From contig JAIXMN010000003.1 in the NCBI GenBank assembly GCA_025716815.1, positions 1,178,001-1,242,000 of the forward strand: a DNA stretch of 64,000 nt, given 5' to 3'. Below the pieces are notes generated by a model that made no database searches, had not been told where the DNA came from, and was given only the letters and a program-made list of their open reading frames with translations. The DNA comes from Dichotomocladium elegans. Taxonomy: Eukaryota; Mucoromycota; Mucoromycetes; Mucorales; Lichtheimiaceae. This document shows positions 36,053 through 46,672 of the stretch, in pieces. Numbering within the stretch: position 1 is the stretch's first letter; each line of letters opens with the position of its first letter. A program made the position numbers and the translations under genes.

Positions 36053-37786
36053 AAAGATTTCTGGGAAAATGCGACTTCAGAATTGCTACGACCGACTTCA
36101 ATGTTGGAAAACCTTATATACTATCGTCTTTTTACTGTATTTATACTTTGCCGACCCCAGTCAATGTGCGATGGCGTTAAGTGGTGACAAAATATCGCAT
36201 TGTTGTACTTCGCTAGTGGAAGGGCAGAGGGCGTTTATTTTCATCGCTATTGTTAACGGGTGGCTTACCATAAAAGAAGGGTATCTAATGCTCGCACGGA
36301 TAGTAAGTCGGGCATTCGTTATTTTTTTTACATGCGTTACGTATTCCATCCACTTGTCCAAAGCACACATTGTTATGAAGGTAGAAGCAATCTATAAAAG
36401 TGAAGTCAGTTGGGTAGCGGCTGATATCAACTGATAATGTACTGCACACATCGGCGCAGACTTTCTTTGTCCTATTTCTCCCTCTTTCAGATGCAAACAA
36501 ATCTTCATTTTTGTATCCAAAGTTTGGTGATACAATCATCGAAGCCATCCTGCACCCTTATTGACGCAAAAAAAAGATCACCCATTTGCAGTCCAGACGA
36601 GCCTGTACAAAGGTTGCAATATTGTCATATATTGTGAATGTATATAGTGCTACAGTATGAATCAAGGAGTGGCCCGAGTTGTAGATTACTATGCCAAAGA
36701 TATGTGAGACAAAATGAATATTGCTGTGATATGTGCGCCGTTACATAGTACGTTTGTAAATTTTATGGGTAGAACATCATTCTGTTGCCGATGCAGGGTT
36801 ATTTATGGAATACTTGCAGTTTGTAGAAAGACAAAAAGAGTGAGGCCTTCCAGCCTGAAGGACCACAAAACTAAAATAAAAAAATTCTCGTTACACAGCG
36901 CAGCAACTAACTAAAATTTTAACACCTATGCCCTTCGCTCTCGCTCTCTCGTTTGTTTGTTGCTATCTGCCCAATTGGTTGCTTCAGTGCGGTAAATCAT
37001 CCCGATATGAAAACAACACTTGATGAGGGCGAACAGTAGTAATGACGATCTTAAGGAAAAGGGGCAGGTAAGGAGTTATAGGAGAAAAGAGGGCGAGAAA
37101 ATCATTGGAGATCTTGGCTACATAGCACCCAACTGTACAACAGCCTCTCCCTGGAGTTAGCAATGAAGAAAATAATACATTTAGCAGACCGATATGCGTG
37201 GTTAGTATATCTTTTGCCCTCATCCTTTTATAACATCCATGCCTATGGACATGGAATAAATCAATTGGTAGGGATTGATAACTTTATTTTTCTTGCCGTG
37301 AAGAGCACCGTTTTCATGTGGGTCGATACTACAGCACCCAAATCGCTCTCATATGACGTGGCATTTCTTGCTTCAACGGGGGGAGCGCATTCTTGATAAG
37401 GCCCTTCGTCGCTTGTCGTCTAAATAACATCCCCCCCATTGAATCGTATATATCAAACATAATCTTCTCCAGCCATCCTGCTAAACGATTTCTTACCCAC
37501 CACCTATTTTGGAAACAGAACGCCATTACTTTTTGGGAACCGCTGCTAATGGGACTTGCCAGCTCGGCATGTTAGGGGCCTGGTTCCGATGCCTCGTGGG
37601 TCGAGTCAGTGGAGCACGCGTTTTGTGTAATTAACCAGATACCAACTTTCGATTCGGCTTGACCTCAAACCTCCTCTCCCCCTTCCTCACCTCGTCCTCC
37701 CTCAAGCTCCTTTTCCTCCTTTCCCTTTCCTTTTATTCTTCCACCTATTATTATTCTCTCTCTTTGCTATTGCAGCTGTTCGCACT
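36053..37786. other. Long AT-rich intergenic region
   Basis: About 1.7 kb holds no recognisable gene. The last 120 bases (37660-37780) are CT-rich leader sequence of the kinase gene. Some of the AT-rich part may be older transposon debris next to the relic, but I found no matching motif. Confidence 0.4.
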
Positions 37787-40490
37787 ATGCCGCTACGGAC
37801 CGTCGCTGATCAACTACGTTCCAAATTGCGGCGACATTCCTCGACGTTCCTGGTCCCAAAAAGTTCCCAGGACGACATTCATCAACCGATTCCCATATCT
37901 TCTCACAGAAGCAGTGTCCATCATCACCGCAACAGTGCTATTCCCGCAGCGCCGACGCCGACGCCGCCGCCGCTTCCGCCACCTCCAGGAGGAGGGCCTG
38001 CAGCTTCCCCTCGGACAAGCGCTCGAAAGCACAAGACTCCGAAAAAGGAGTACCCGCCATCGCCCGACACGCTCGTCAACGGTATCGGTGATTACCGATT
38101 CGTCGAGCAGATAGGCCATGGCAAGTTCAGCAAAGTCATGCTTGCACAGCATTACCGCACTGGAGATCGTGTAGCTATTAAAGTGAGACTGAGTAGCCAA
38201 GACGAAAGCAGAAAGATCAGGATGGCTAATTCCCACACCCCGCGCGCCCGCCCGCTCGCGTGCTGGGTTGCTTTAGATTATTGATAAACGTGCCCATGTC
38301 TATAGAGTTATGTCACGGCTGGTACGGGAGGTGACTTTAATGGAAATCCTTGACCACAAAAACATCATCCACCTCTACGAGACGTACGAAACCGCAGATC
38401 TTCTATATATCATCATGGAATACGTACCTGGCGTCAATCTCGACGAGCACCTCCGGCGGTCACATGGATCACTGTCCGAGGACGAGGCACGTATGGTGTT
38501 CCGGCAACTGATCGCTGCAGTGGATTACTGTCACAGACATTGGGTTGTTCACCGTGATATTAAGGTATGGTGTGTAATGGTTAGGGCTGCGACAGTTGGA
38601 TTGATGGTGACCCTTGCATAGTGGCAAGCGAGCACCCCTATTCACAGTCTTTTTTTTTAGACGCCTAATGTGCTTCTCATGCCAAACGGAGAAATTCGCC
38701 TCGCCGACTTTGGGTTGGGAAATCGATTTAGCCCCCATCAGCGGCTTAAGACGCTTTGTGGTAACATTGTCGGTGGAGGAAAGGGCGATCTACAGGGTCC
38801 TCGTATTTGACAAACCACGGATGCCAACGATATAGGATCGATGCTCTACTACAGCCCAGAGATCTTCTCTGGTCAGCGGTACACTGGTCCTGAGGTTGAC
38901 TGCTGGTGCTTGGGAGTTTCGCTCTTTCGGATGACTGCTGGTTTTGAACCCTTTTCACACGCTCGAGGTAAACAAATAGAAAGGAGTCTTCCGGCTCGGA
39001 GCAGGCGTGGGTGGTTGTTTATGTGCTCGGACGTAAAGAAGACAGAGGCTAAGGATGGGGGTTAACGCCATACATCTGATTCTGGTTCAGATCAGGAGCA
39101 ACTTAAAAAGTATGTGGTTAGCGGGAATTATCCTATGCCAGAAAAGCTCAGCCCCGGTCTTCAGGCAACCATCCGAAAATGTTTGACAGTCGATCGACGG
39201 AAACGCATGGGGCTTCGCATTGCCCTGAAAGATGATCCATGGCTCAACAACTACGGTCGTCTACCGGATCTTTTCCCAGACGAAGAGACGAAGAGCGACT
39301 ATCTGCGCGGGGGCGGCGGCTCAATTCCCGCCGCGATAACGTCGGACGAGCCAGTTCCAGTAAGCGATAGAGAGCGGAATCGGCAGCGGTACATCAAAGA
39401 CATGGATGAGGAGAAGCGCAATGGACACCATGTCAAAAAAACCATTTTGTATCACCCGATCAGTCCTTCCATATACTTCACAACTCGAACTGCACAGTAC
39501 ACGCCTTCTTCCAAGCGCGAGCATATTGTACAGTCGCAAGAAATGCTGCAAAAACAATTGATCAAAGAGGTCCGTGCTGAACTGCGTGAGGCACAGCTGC
39601 ATCCCTTATCAGCCAGCCACGAGTTGCAATCTCCTATTCATCGCCTCTTGCGCAAAATAAAGGGAACCACCGCAAATGGAGCCGAACCCAAACGCAGGCT
39701 TAAAAAGCAGACATCTACCCTGAGCCTTACCCAGATCTATCAACGTGTTGCAAAGGACCAGATCACTTACTACACACTGGTCTCGCGCACACCTATTTAT
39801 TCACTCGAGGAGTCGCTGATACTCCTGGTCCGGGCTGCGGCTGGTATTTTGGGGGTCACCTATTGCCAGGAGACACCAGTGCGTTTAGTCTGTACTATGA
39901 ACATGCAGCGTGTGACGGCTGCTGATCGTCACAATGGTTGGTTTTATGGCCTGACCGACGGTCCCCACCAAAACGGTAACAAAACATTAAGCGCATCCAC
40001 TCCGATGCTTAGCAACAACCAGGATCCCACCCGGAGCGGATCATTTGCAACCACCATGGACGGCCCTAGCAGTCTGTTGAGCAACGCTAGTACCAACAAT
40101 AGTCGCTGGAGCCGGGCTCTCAAACGCCTCTCAACGCCATTTGGTCAACAGGACGAAACCATGATGATGCCCTGGTCACAATCATTCCAGTTCCAGTCGT
40201 CGATGACAGGTACACCGATACGAAACGCTGCAGGATCTCACCCGCCGGTTCCACCTCCGGCAGCCGTTGCAGCATTGATGGCCGATGAGGAGGACAATAG
40301 CAGTAACAGCCCTGGAAAGAAAGAACAGACCACCGTTATTTTCACAGTGGACGCATTCCTATCCTCAGAGAGTCGCGAGGTTGTCGGTCTTCGGTTCTCA
40401 AAGACAGAGGGTTCAAACAAGGTGTTCAAATACGCCAAGGGCTGGATTACGGGCGTGCTGGCATACAATGAACATGATCCTTTGTCGTAA
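37787..40490 (+). CDS. CAMK-like serine/threonine protein kinase
   Basis: This is a five-exon gene (37787-38182, 38277-38564, 38661-38760, 38836-38967, 39091-40490) of 771 aa. A basic, Pro-rich N-terminus precedes a complete kinase domain: IGHGKFSKVMLA (Gly loop), RVAIK (ATP Lys), HRDIKTPNVLL (catalytic loop), LADFGLGN (DFG), LCGSMLYYSPEIF (activation segment) and DCWCLGVSLF. The layout and the LCG-S-x-x-Y-x-x-PE segment fit the CAMKL (SNF1/KIN1/Gin4-like) group. In place of APE the motif reads SPE. A long C-terminal region with Ser/Thr-rich linker ends in a beta-rich block (TVIFTVDAFLSSES, GLRFSKTEGSNKVFKYAKGW) that resembles a KA1-type membrane- or autoinhibition-domain, but that is inference. 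The exact ortholog is not determined. Confidence 0.9.
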
Positions 40491-40772
40491 AAAGTTCCTC
40501 CTATTTTCATCTTTAATATACCTTCTCCTGATGTATGTGTAATTCATCCTTACACAACTCTTGTATAAATAACGGAACAATAGACTTCTTTACTTTGTTG
40601 TTGTTAAGCTTGCAAATATGCTACCTTCAATAATAATAAAAAAATCACGGAGTGTAAGATGGGGGAAAGTTTTTTAAAAAAGAACGAATGGTGGGGTATA
40701 TAATATGAAAGAATGTATGAGCACCAGGAGTATTAAAATGCATGATCGTGTGTGTTTTATGGCAAGCGTCTT

Positions 40773-42818
40773 CTAGTGCTTTTGGTTCACCCGTCGGAAT
40801 GCATCGAGTGTGTCGCGCTGACGCCGTGCCTGACGAGACTTCTCAAACTCGCCGTTTAACATTGTGCTTGAATCGAGCTCGTCCTCATTCAGTGTCTCTA
40901 ACGCATAACCCTGCCATTCATGATCTTCTACCTTGCGGTTGATCTCTTGTTGCCAATCCTCTTCCATCTTGTAGGCATGGTAGCCTTTCCATTCTTCAGA
41001 GTGATCTGACTGAGATGAGCACATGGGGGGACTAGGGTACCCGCTCCATGCCTGAGGATTTGTCTCGCCCTTGTGTTCATAGTACAAATAGCCTCGCCAT
41101 TCCTCGTCGTCTTCGTCGTCATCGTCGTTGACGTCTTCGCACTCGCCTTGGTTCGTTTTGGTCGCCGCCTCCGATCTTGCTGAGACAACCGTCGTTGAGG
41201 TGACACCAGGCGGGACTACCAGGAATTTGCTGGACGGAACGAATTCCGGTGCAGTGGGCGAGAGCCGCGACTTCTTCGACGAACCTTGGCTCAACTCACG
41301 CGAGTGTTCACTGCTGCTTTTCGGATTGTCCTCCATGGACTTGTCGTGAGACTGCATTTCCACGATGGGAGTTTTCTGCGATTCGGCCTTACCCTTTGGC
41401 ACTTCCGCCTCGGGGTTGACAGGCGACATCACCCCCGTACTACTTTCCTTTTCTCTCTGAGTACGGTTCGACGAGGACAAAACCTGCGGCTGTTCTTGTT
41501 GTTGCTGTTGTAATGGGCTAGACAATGACTTCGTCTGTTGATGGTGACCGCCGCGGGTGCCACCGATACTCGAAGGTCGAGATTGTGCTGAGGTAGGATA
41601 CAAAGCTATATCTTGTACGACATCTTCTGCTGCTGCCGCTGTAAGCTCTATTTCCTCAATTTCGTATTCCTCCTGGTCATGATCGCGTCTGAGCGTCTCA
41701 TCCTCTGCAAGAGGCTCAACAAGAATGCTTTCATCCATGAGCTGTGTTCTGCTGAGGTACACGCGGGAGACCAGCCAGTGGTGAACGATGAGGTCGCCTG
41801 GCAGCAGTCGATTTAGATCACCAGGTGGCACAATAGTTGATCGGAGCCCTTCGAGGTGGATTGGTTTTAGTGACACACGCTTCTTGCTGTTGCTCGTGGC
41901 CACGGCAGGATCGCGGGACCCCTGCTTGCAGAGCTCCAATAATTCAACCGCCGCGGAGAGCTTCCGTGCCCCCGGAGCAGACAAGACAGTGAAAGATCCA
42001 GTGCCATATTCTTTGGTGATGGATTGGATGAATGCAAGGTGGGGCTGAATCCATGGAACAGCAATAACACCGGATCGCCCGGAAAACAAATCGAGCTTGC
42101 GCCGCAATGCATCATGATATGCCGCATAGTGATCCGCTGGCGACAGGAGCGTAGCGAGATCGTCATATACTTCGCGCGTCCGTATAGGCACCGCTTGCCA
42201 TAGACGTCTGAGCCGCCTCACTTCGGGCATCATCAAGGCTCTCATAACCGCAGCGAATCCGTTGAAATCTCTGTACGCGTGCGCCAGGAGATAGGCCACG
42301 CGAACAAAGTGTTGCACGAGATTATCCTTCGGATTAACGGCTGGGACAGGAGCCACAACAGAGGTTGTGGTATTGGTGGAAAGCTCTGTCCAGTAAATGA
42401 GCTGATGAGCAAAGCTGTGGATCAAGTAGCGGTGAAAATCAAGCATGCGATCGAGATGAGTTTGATGTCTGTCTAACTCGCATAGCCATTTCTTTTCGAG
42501 CATCACCATGCCAAAAAGTTGACAATCCACTGCGGCAATCTGGCGTGCCAGTACGTTGGAATCCCAGTTAAAGGCTGTGGCAAATTGGACGGATTCCATT
42601 TGCAACTCGCAGCTCTCAAGTCGCCGATGTTCGGCTTTGGTGTCCTCGATAAGGCGGCGAAGACTGTTAACGTCGGTGGATGGAAGGGTGGCTTGCCGGG
42701 CTTGTGCAAGTTTGTCGCTGGCCAGAGCATAGGCTTCTTTTGCCAGAATGGACGACTTGACGAGTGGGGAGAGCGGCACAAGAGGAAGAACACCGCCGGT
42801 GCCTGTGCTGATAGTCAT
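40773..42818 (-). CDS. RasGEF-domain protein with PAM2-like motif
   Basis: This is a single-exon gene of 681 aa. The start at 42818 (MTISTGTGGVLPLVPLSP) lies about 90 bases downstream of a TATA-like TTTATAC/TATAAAT element. Residues about 90-320 form a CDC25-type RasGEF domain: ARQIAAVDCQLFGMVML, HSFAHQLIYWTEL, VQHFVRVAYLLAHAYRDFNG and GVIAVPWIQPHLAFIQSI. Such domains load GTP onto Ras-like GTPases. The C-terminal half is low complexity. It contains SRLSPTAPEFVP (41235-41272), which fits the PAM2 motif that binds the MLLE domain of poly(A)-binding protein. It also holds four W-x-G-Y repeats (WRGY, WSGY, WKGY, WQGY) in the last 110 residues. No REM domain is obvious. Confidence 0.88.
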   Translation of the reverse strand: MTISTGTGGVLPLVPLSPLVKSSILAKEAYALASDKLAQARQATLPSTDVNSLRRLIEDTKAEHRRLESCELQMESVQFATAFNWDSNVLARQIAAVDCQLFGMVMLEKKWLCELDRHQTHLDRMLDFHRYLIHSFAHQLIYWTELSTNTTTSVVAPVPAVNPKDNLVQHFVRVAYLLAHAYRDFNGFAAVMRALMMPEVRRLRRLWQAVPIRTREVYDDLATLLSPADHYAAYHDALRRKLDLFSGRSGVIAVPWIQPHLAFIQSITKEYGTGSFTVLSAPGARKLSAAVELLELCKQGSRDPAVATSNSKKRVSLKPIHLEGLRSTIVPPGDLNRLLPGDLIVHHWLVSRVYLSRTQLMDESILVEPLAEDETLRRDHDQEEYEIEEIELTAAAAEDVVQDIALYPTSAQSRPSSIGGTRGGHHQQTKSLSSPLQQQQQEQPQVLSSSNRTQREKESSTGVMSPVNPEAEVPKGKAESQKTPIVEMQSHDKSMEDNPKSSSEHSRELSQGSSKKSRLSPTAPEFVPSSKFLVVPPGVTSTTVVSARSEAATKTNQGECEDVNDDDDEDDEEWRGYLYYEHKGETNPQAWSGYPSPPMCSSQSDHSEEWKGYHAYKMEEDWQQEINRKVEDHEWQGYALETLNEDELDSSTMLNGEFEKSRQARRQRDTLDAFRRVNQKH

Positions 42819-42901
42819 TTTGTGGTACAGCGTATGATCAGATCGTGCTGAAGAAGGGGTGGGGAAAGGAGGAAGGGGTGAGAAGGGAAAGAAGCTCGCT
42901 G

Positions 42902-42911
42902 ATTTATACTG
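42902..42911 (-). promoter_or_regulatory. TATA-like element of the RasGEF gene
   Basis: On the minus strand the sequence reads GCAGTATAAATCAGC, about 85-95 bases before the ATG at 42818. A CT-rich leader follows. The position suits a TATA box, but the transcription start is not known. Confidence 0.5.
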
Positions 42912-43540
42912 CAAATGCTGACTTATGCACTGACGGAAACCCAAAAGACAGTTTCCTGTAACACATTTGCCGGGAGCCTCAAGGTCGTCGTTGTACTTTT
43001 CACCAGCCTGTCAGGTACAGTGTTCCACCGGCCTCAGGATGGACATCTGATCTGTAAAAAAAAAAAAAAGAAACTCACGGGAACCATCGCATTTTAGCAT
43101 ACAGAACACCGTTCTTCCATTTTGCTTGACTTGATCCGATGCAGTTCAGTAAGAACAGCATCTATTGCTTTTGTTCAAAAAACCAACCGGTTCTATCTGT
43201 TTCATCGTAAAGACCACCCCGTGTGTTCTGTTGTCACGCCGGGTTTAAAATTCGATAGAAAGAAGCACCCAGTATGTGCGTATCAGCCCAGGAGGGTCAA
43301 CACATGCTTATTGGTCAGTATGTCCTCATACCACATAGGGTTTATGCAGCAGCCGCTGCTGCATATTCAGTTCTTCCTTGTTTGATACCTGTTGTGTTAT
43401 GCCGAAAAAAGAAGAAAAAAGGGCAGGTACGATATGAAGTCGGCGATCAAATATTCACAGCAACAAAGAGAAATTGTCGTTGTGTGGACAACAAAACGAT
43501 GTTTTCTACAAAGACCTTCCCTTATGACCACAGAACGAAA
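42912..43540. other. Divergent promoter region
   Basis: This lies between the RasGEF gene and the secreted repeat protein. It contains a poly-A tract at 43057 and several A-rich runs. No coding block is supported. Confidence 0.4.
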
Positions 43541-43549
43541 CTATATAAG
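43541..43549 (+). promoter_or_regulatory. TATA box of the secreted repeat-protein gene
   Basis: CTATATAAG lies about 46-54 bases before the ATG at 43595. A clean TATA box so close to a short leader suggests a strongly expressed or tightly regulated gene. Confidence 0.6.
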
Positions 43550-43594
43550 AAGTAGTAGGATACACCTCCACATATCGATATTTCCATCATCCTT

Positions 43595-44314
43595 ATGCGC
43601 TCACTTGCTACCGTTGCCGCTGTCGCTCTTCTCGCTTCTGCCTCTATGTTTGTCCATGCCAGTCCTGTCCCCGACTTAGGCCCGAACAAGTTACAAGGCT
43701 CAGGATATGGAACGTCTGCAGACGTGAAGCATGCCTACGCAGTCCAGCATCACCGTGTGAACGTGCCTGTAAGATCCGTTGATCCTGCGCTCGATATGGA
43801 ATTTCGTGGTGACAAGAAAGAGAAGCAAAACAAAAACGGTGGAGAACTTACCAAGCGCGAGAATGACACCGTTGTCATCCGACGTGATAAAGAAGATACG
43901 GTTGTCCAGAGCAGCGAAGGCGACACCATTGTCATCCGACGTGATAAAGAAGGTACAGTTGTCCAGAGCAGCGAAGACGACACCATTGTCATTCGACGTG
44001 ATAAAGAAGGTACAGTTGTCCAGAGCAGCGAAGACGATACCATTGTCATTCGACGTGATAAAGAAGATACGGTTGTCCAGAGCAGCGAAGGCGACACCAT
44101 TGTCATTCGACGGGACGACAAAGGTACTGTTGTCCAAAGTGGCGAGGAAGCTCTGGGCAAATCTACAGAACATGCCGGAACAGTGGGAAAGCGTTCCGTC
44201 ACCATATCTTCCGGCACTACAGAACTCCTAAACACGGATCAGCTTGGTAGTCCAGGCGGCGTGACCCTTCCAACTCCTTCTGTTCGTCCCATCAGTGTCA
44301 CCCTCAGCCGTTGA
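43595..44314 (+). CDS. Secreted repeat protein with dibasic processing sites
   Basis: This is an intron-less gene of 239 aa. It starts with a clear signal peptide (MRSLATVAAVALLASAS, predicted cut near HA/SP). A spacer of about 65 residues ends in LTKR. Five tandem 19-residue repeats of the form DTIVIRRDKEGTVVQSSED follow (43865-44149, 57 bp each), then VGKR and a Thr/Ser/Gly-rich tail. Each repeat has one RR. With the flanking KR sites, a kexin-type protease would release several near-identical peptides (DKEGTVVQSSEDDTIVI-like). This is the architecture of fungal Kex2-processed repeat precursors, such as pheromone-type, repellent-type and RiPP-type precursors. No homolog is recognised, and processing is inferred from motifs only. 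A modification enzyme is not evident next door. Confidence 0.85.
   Translation: MRSLATVAAVALLASASMFVHASPVPDLGPNKLQGSGYGTSADVKHAYAVQHHRVNVPVRSVDPALDMEFRGDKKEKQNKNGGELTKRENDTVVIRRDKEDTVVQSSEGDTIVIRRDKEGTVVQSSEDDTIVIRRDKEGTVVQSSEDDTIVIRRDKEDTVVQSSEGDTIVIRRDDKGTVVQSGEEALGKSTEHAGTVGKRSVTISSGTTELLNTDQLGSPGGVTLPTPSVRPISVTLSR
43865..44149 (+). repeat. Five in-frame 57-bp tandem repeats
   Basis: The units begin at 43865, 43922, 43979, 44036 and 44093. Each encodes DT[IV]VIRRDKE[GD]TVVQSSE[GD], and the last is diverged (RRDDKGTVVQSGEE). Units 2-4 are nearly identical in DNA, which suggests recent expansion or gene conversion. Confidence 0.95.
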
Positions 44315-44694
44315 CATAGCGAGATTGATGTCGACACCAACCGTTCTGGAGAAGCTCTGATAGCACCACTACCCATCAGAGAATTTCATTTTCGTCTATT
44401 TAGCTAGTTCCATCCATTAGCTGTCTATATGAATAAAGATAGTGAACTCTTTGTTCTGAATAACACGAACGATAGCACTCCATTGAAATCTGCAAGCCGA
44501 CAGCATGGGGATGAGCAGGCAGATATAGACGAAAAGTATACGGCAAATCGTTAGATGTTATGTATGTGAGTGTAGTGAAGACAGCTTAGCTAGAGGTATG
44601 TATTTAAAATAGAGAACAAAAACAAGGATGTACAAGCGAGGATTGGTTATAAGGTACAAGGCATGGTAGAAGAAAGAAAGCAAGAGCGGGAGAT
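44315..44694. other. Convergent intergenic region
   Basis: This gap lies between the stop codons of the secreted repeat protein and HSF. It contains AATAAA-like signals near 44433. No gene is seen. Confidence 0.5.
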
Positions 44695-46672
44695 TTACTC
44701 CGCTGAAGTATCATTGCCAGCAGCAGGCGTTTCTTCCCTGACAACCAGCGCAGAGGGCGTGCCTTGATCCGTTGGTGCCGGGGTCGTTGATGCAGAAGCC
44801 GTGTTTGATGGAGAGTCGACAGTGTACGTTGCGGGGGGAGAGCCTGAAAGACAAGTTAGATTTACATACTCTTGAACCAAAAAAGGACGCGATACTTCGG
44901 CATCAGCACGTACTCGTATTCAAAAAATCATCGATGTTGATAAAATGATTATCCCCCTTAGACGTATCGAACCCTAACTGAGTTGCTAGCAGATTCAGGC
45001 TAGCACCAAGGGCATCAATGTCCTGGGTTATGGATTCTGCCGATTTGAAAGCAGAATTGATGTCGTTTGTGATTTGCGGTAGCGATGGGGCGGGAATGGG
45101 AGATGGTGAAACTGTCGATACGTCCGTCGGTGCACCTGAAGAAAAAGCAGCTGTGGGTGTTTTCTGGTCATGCTCCTTACTGCCATTGTGATTAAAGTCG
45201 ACAGAAGGATAGCCTAGATGTCCTGGAATCGCGGCTGAATAGAAAGGATCAGTTGCTAACTGTTGGAGAAGACCAGGGTTGGTCTGTGCCAATTGGATCA
45301 AGCTCTGAAGACCCTGTAGCTGCTGAAGACTTAGTACAGAAGATAAATCCTGCAACGGTTGATGGGATGGGTTGATAACGGTCGGAAAGGCTTATTACAT
45401 ACAAATTAGTCGATGTAAAGACATATGGACGGAGTTGCGTGTGTGATACATACCCTGCGGTGACGGACTTATTTGATTATTCTGCATCTGAAGTTGTTGT
45501 CGCTGCTGCTGTTTCGTTTCATCATTGAGGGCAATTGCTGCCGCGAGTTCGCTGGCAGGTACGTCCGATGCTGCAGCATTAGCTAGTGCATCAGCAGCAT
45601 TTGCAGTATAAGGCAGATTGATCCCCGTACTATGGATCGATGATTTGCCGATGTTGCTGCTGCTATTATTGACACCGTCATCTCTGTTATCACCTATGTA
45701 TTCGTCAATGTTGAAGAGCCGAGGAATTTTCGCCGGCCGTTCATCTTCTTCGTCATCATCAGTTAGGTTGTCCTCGTCCTTATATTCGGTATTTGCATCG
45801 CGAAGCAGCAGTTGTCGTTTTCTTCGAATCGCCACACGTTTCTTGTCACTCGAAAATACAGACGCGAGAAACCGGAGTATTTTGTCGATTGTTTCTTGGT
45901 GTCGCTGATGTCGTTCACGAGCGGCAATGGTTTCTTGCCACAGAACCTGGTTATCCCGATGGATCAATTTCAAATCCGCACTGATGCTCATCTGATGCTT
46001 TTTTATGGCGGCGATCTCGTCGAGGATGTGATTCATATCGATGTTGCCCGTCTCTTTATCTTCTGGATCCCTTCCCTTTTTTCGAGTAACCAACAAAAGC
46101 AGGTCTGGTTGGTTCCTCTGGAAATGGGGGTTGCTGAACTCCCAGCGCTCCGCCTCGCTATCTGCATGGAGAACACCTTGCTGAAGATGAGGAACTTTGT
46201 GAAAACCATACATATTAAGCTGTCGAACAAACGAGGAGAAGTTGCTGTGTTTAAAGAATCGTGGTAGAACCCGTTTCGCAAATTCCTCATGTTTAAGGAC
46301 AATGAACGATAAACCATCGTCCGCCCAACGGATAAGCTCGTCCGAGGTTGGATCATCAACCATACTAGTACGAGATGCGCAAGGATGAGCATAGACTCTG
46401 TATCCGATATTATGACACACTTACTTGTAAAGCTTATTCAGAAATGCAGGCACATTTTGCATTTTGGCCCTCTGAATCTGCGCGGAATTCATTATGGCCT
46501 TTGCCATCGGATTGCCGGAATTAGAAGATACGGGTGTAGGTGCCACTGTGGACGCCGGTAACATACTAGGAAGTGCCATGGATGCCGCAAGAGTACTACT
46601 GGTGTCGGCTGATTGAGCGGCAGCGGTGGATGACGGTTGCAATGAGGGTAAATTGGGTGGTAAATTGCTCAT
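44695..46672 (-). CDS. HSF1: Heat shock transcription factor
   Basis: This gene has at least four exons. The first encodes a Ser/Pro/Ala-rich N-terminus and enters the DNA-binding domain (NVPAFLNKLYNMVDDP) across the first intron. The winged helix continues as WADDGLSFIVLKHEEFAKRV, FKHSNFSSFVRQLNMYGFHK and ERWEFSNPHFQRNQPDLL, all diagnostic of HSF. A trimerisation coiled coil follows (ILDEIAAIKKHQMSISAD). A regulatory region with acidic and Gln-rich parts and an activation-like C-terminus (GDNHFINIDDFLNT) come next. The last short exon ends GNDTSAE. HSF binds heat shock elements (nGAAn repeats) and drives chaperone genes in the nucleus. The acidic segment DDDEEDERP lies after the oligomerisation helix. 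The start at 46672 is the first ATG in frame. Confidence 0.93.

Noticed and set aside
42819..42944. Longer N-terminus for the RasGEF protein
   Set aside because: It would begin at a non-ATG codon and translate the TATA-like element and CT-rich leader.
43865..44149. CRISPR-like regular repeats
   Set aside because: The units are head-to-tail without spacers and remain in one reading frame of a secreted protein, in a eukaryotic context.
43700..44235. Two long minus-strand frames across the repeat array
   Set aside because: They mirror the plus-strand tandem repeats, and the plus frame has a signal peptide and dibasic sites. The minus frames have no start context or domain.
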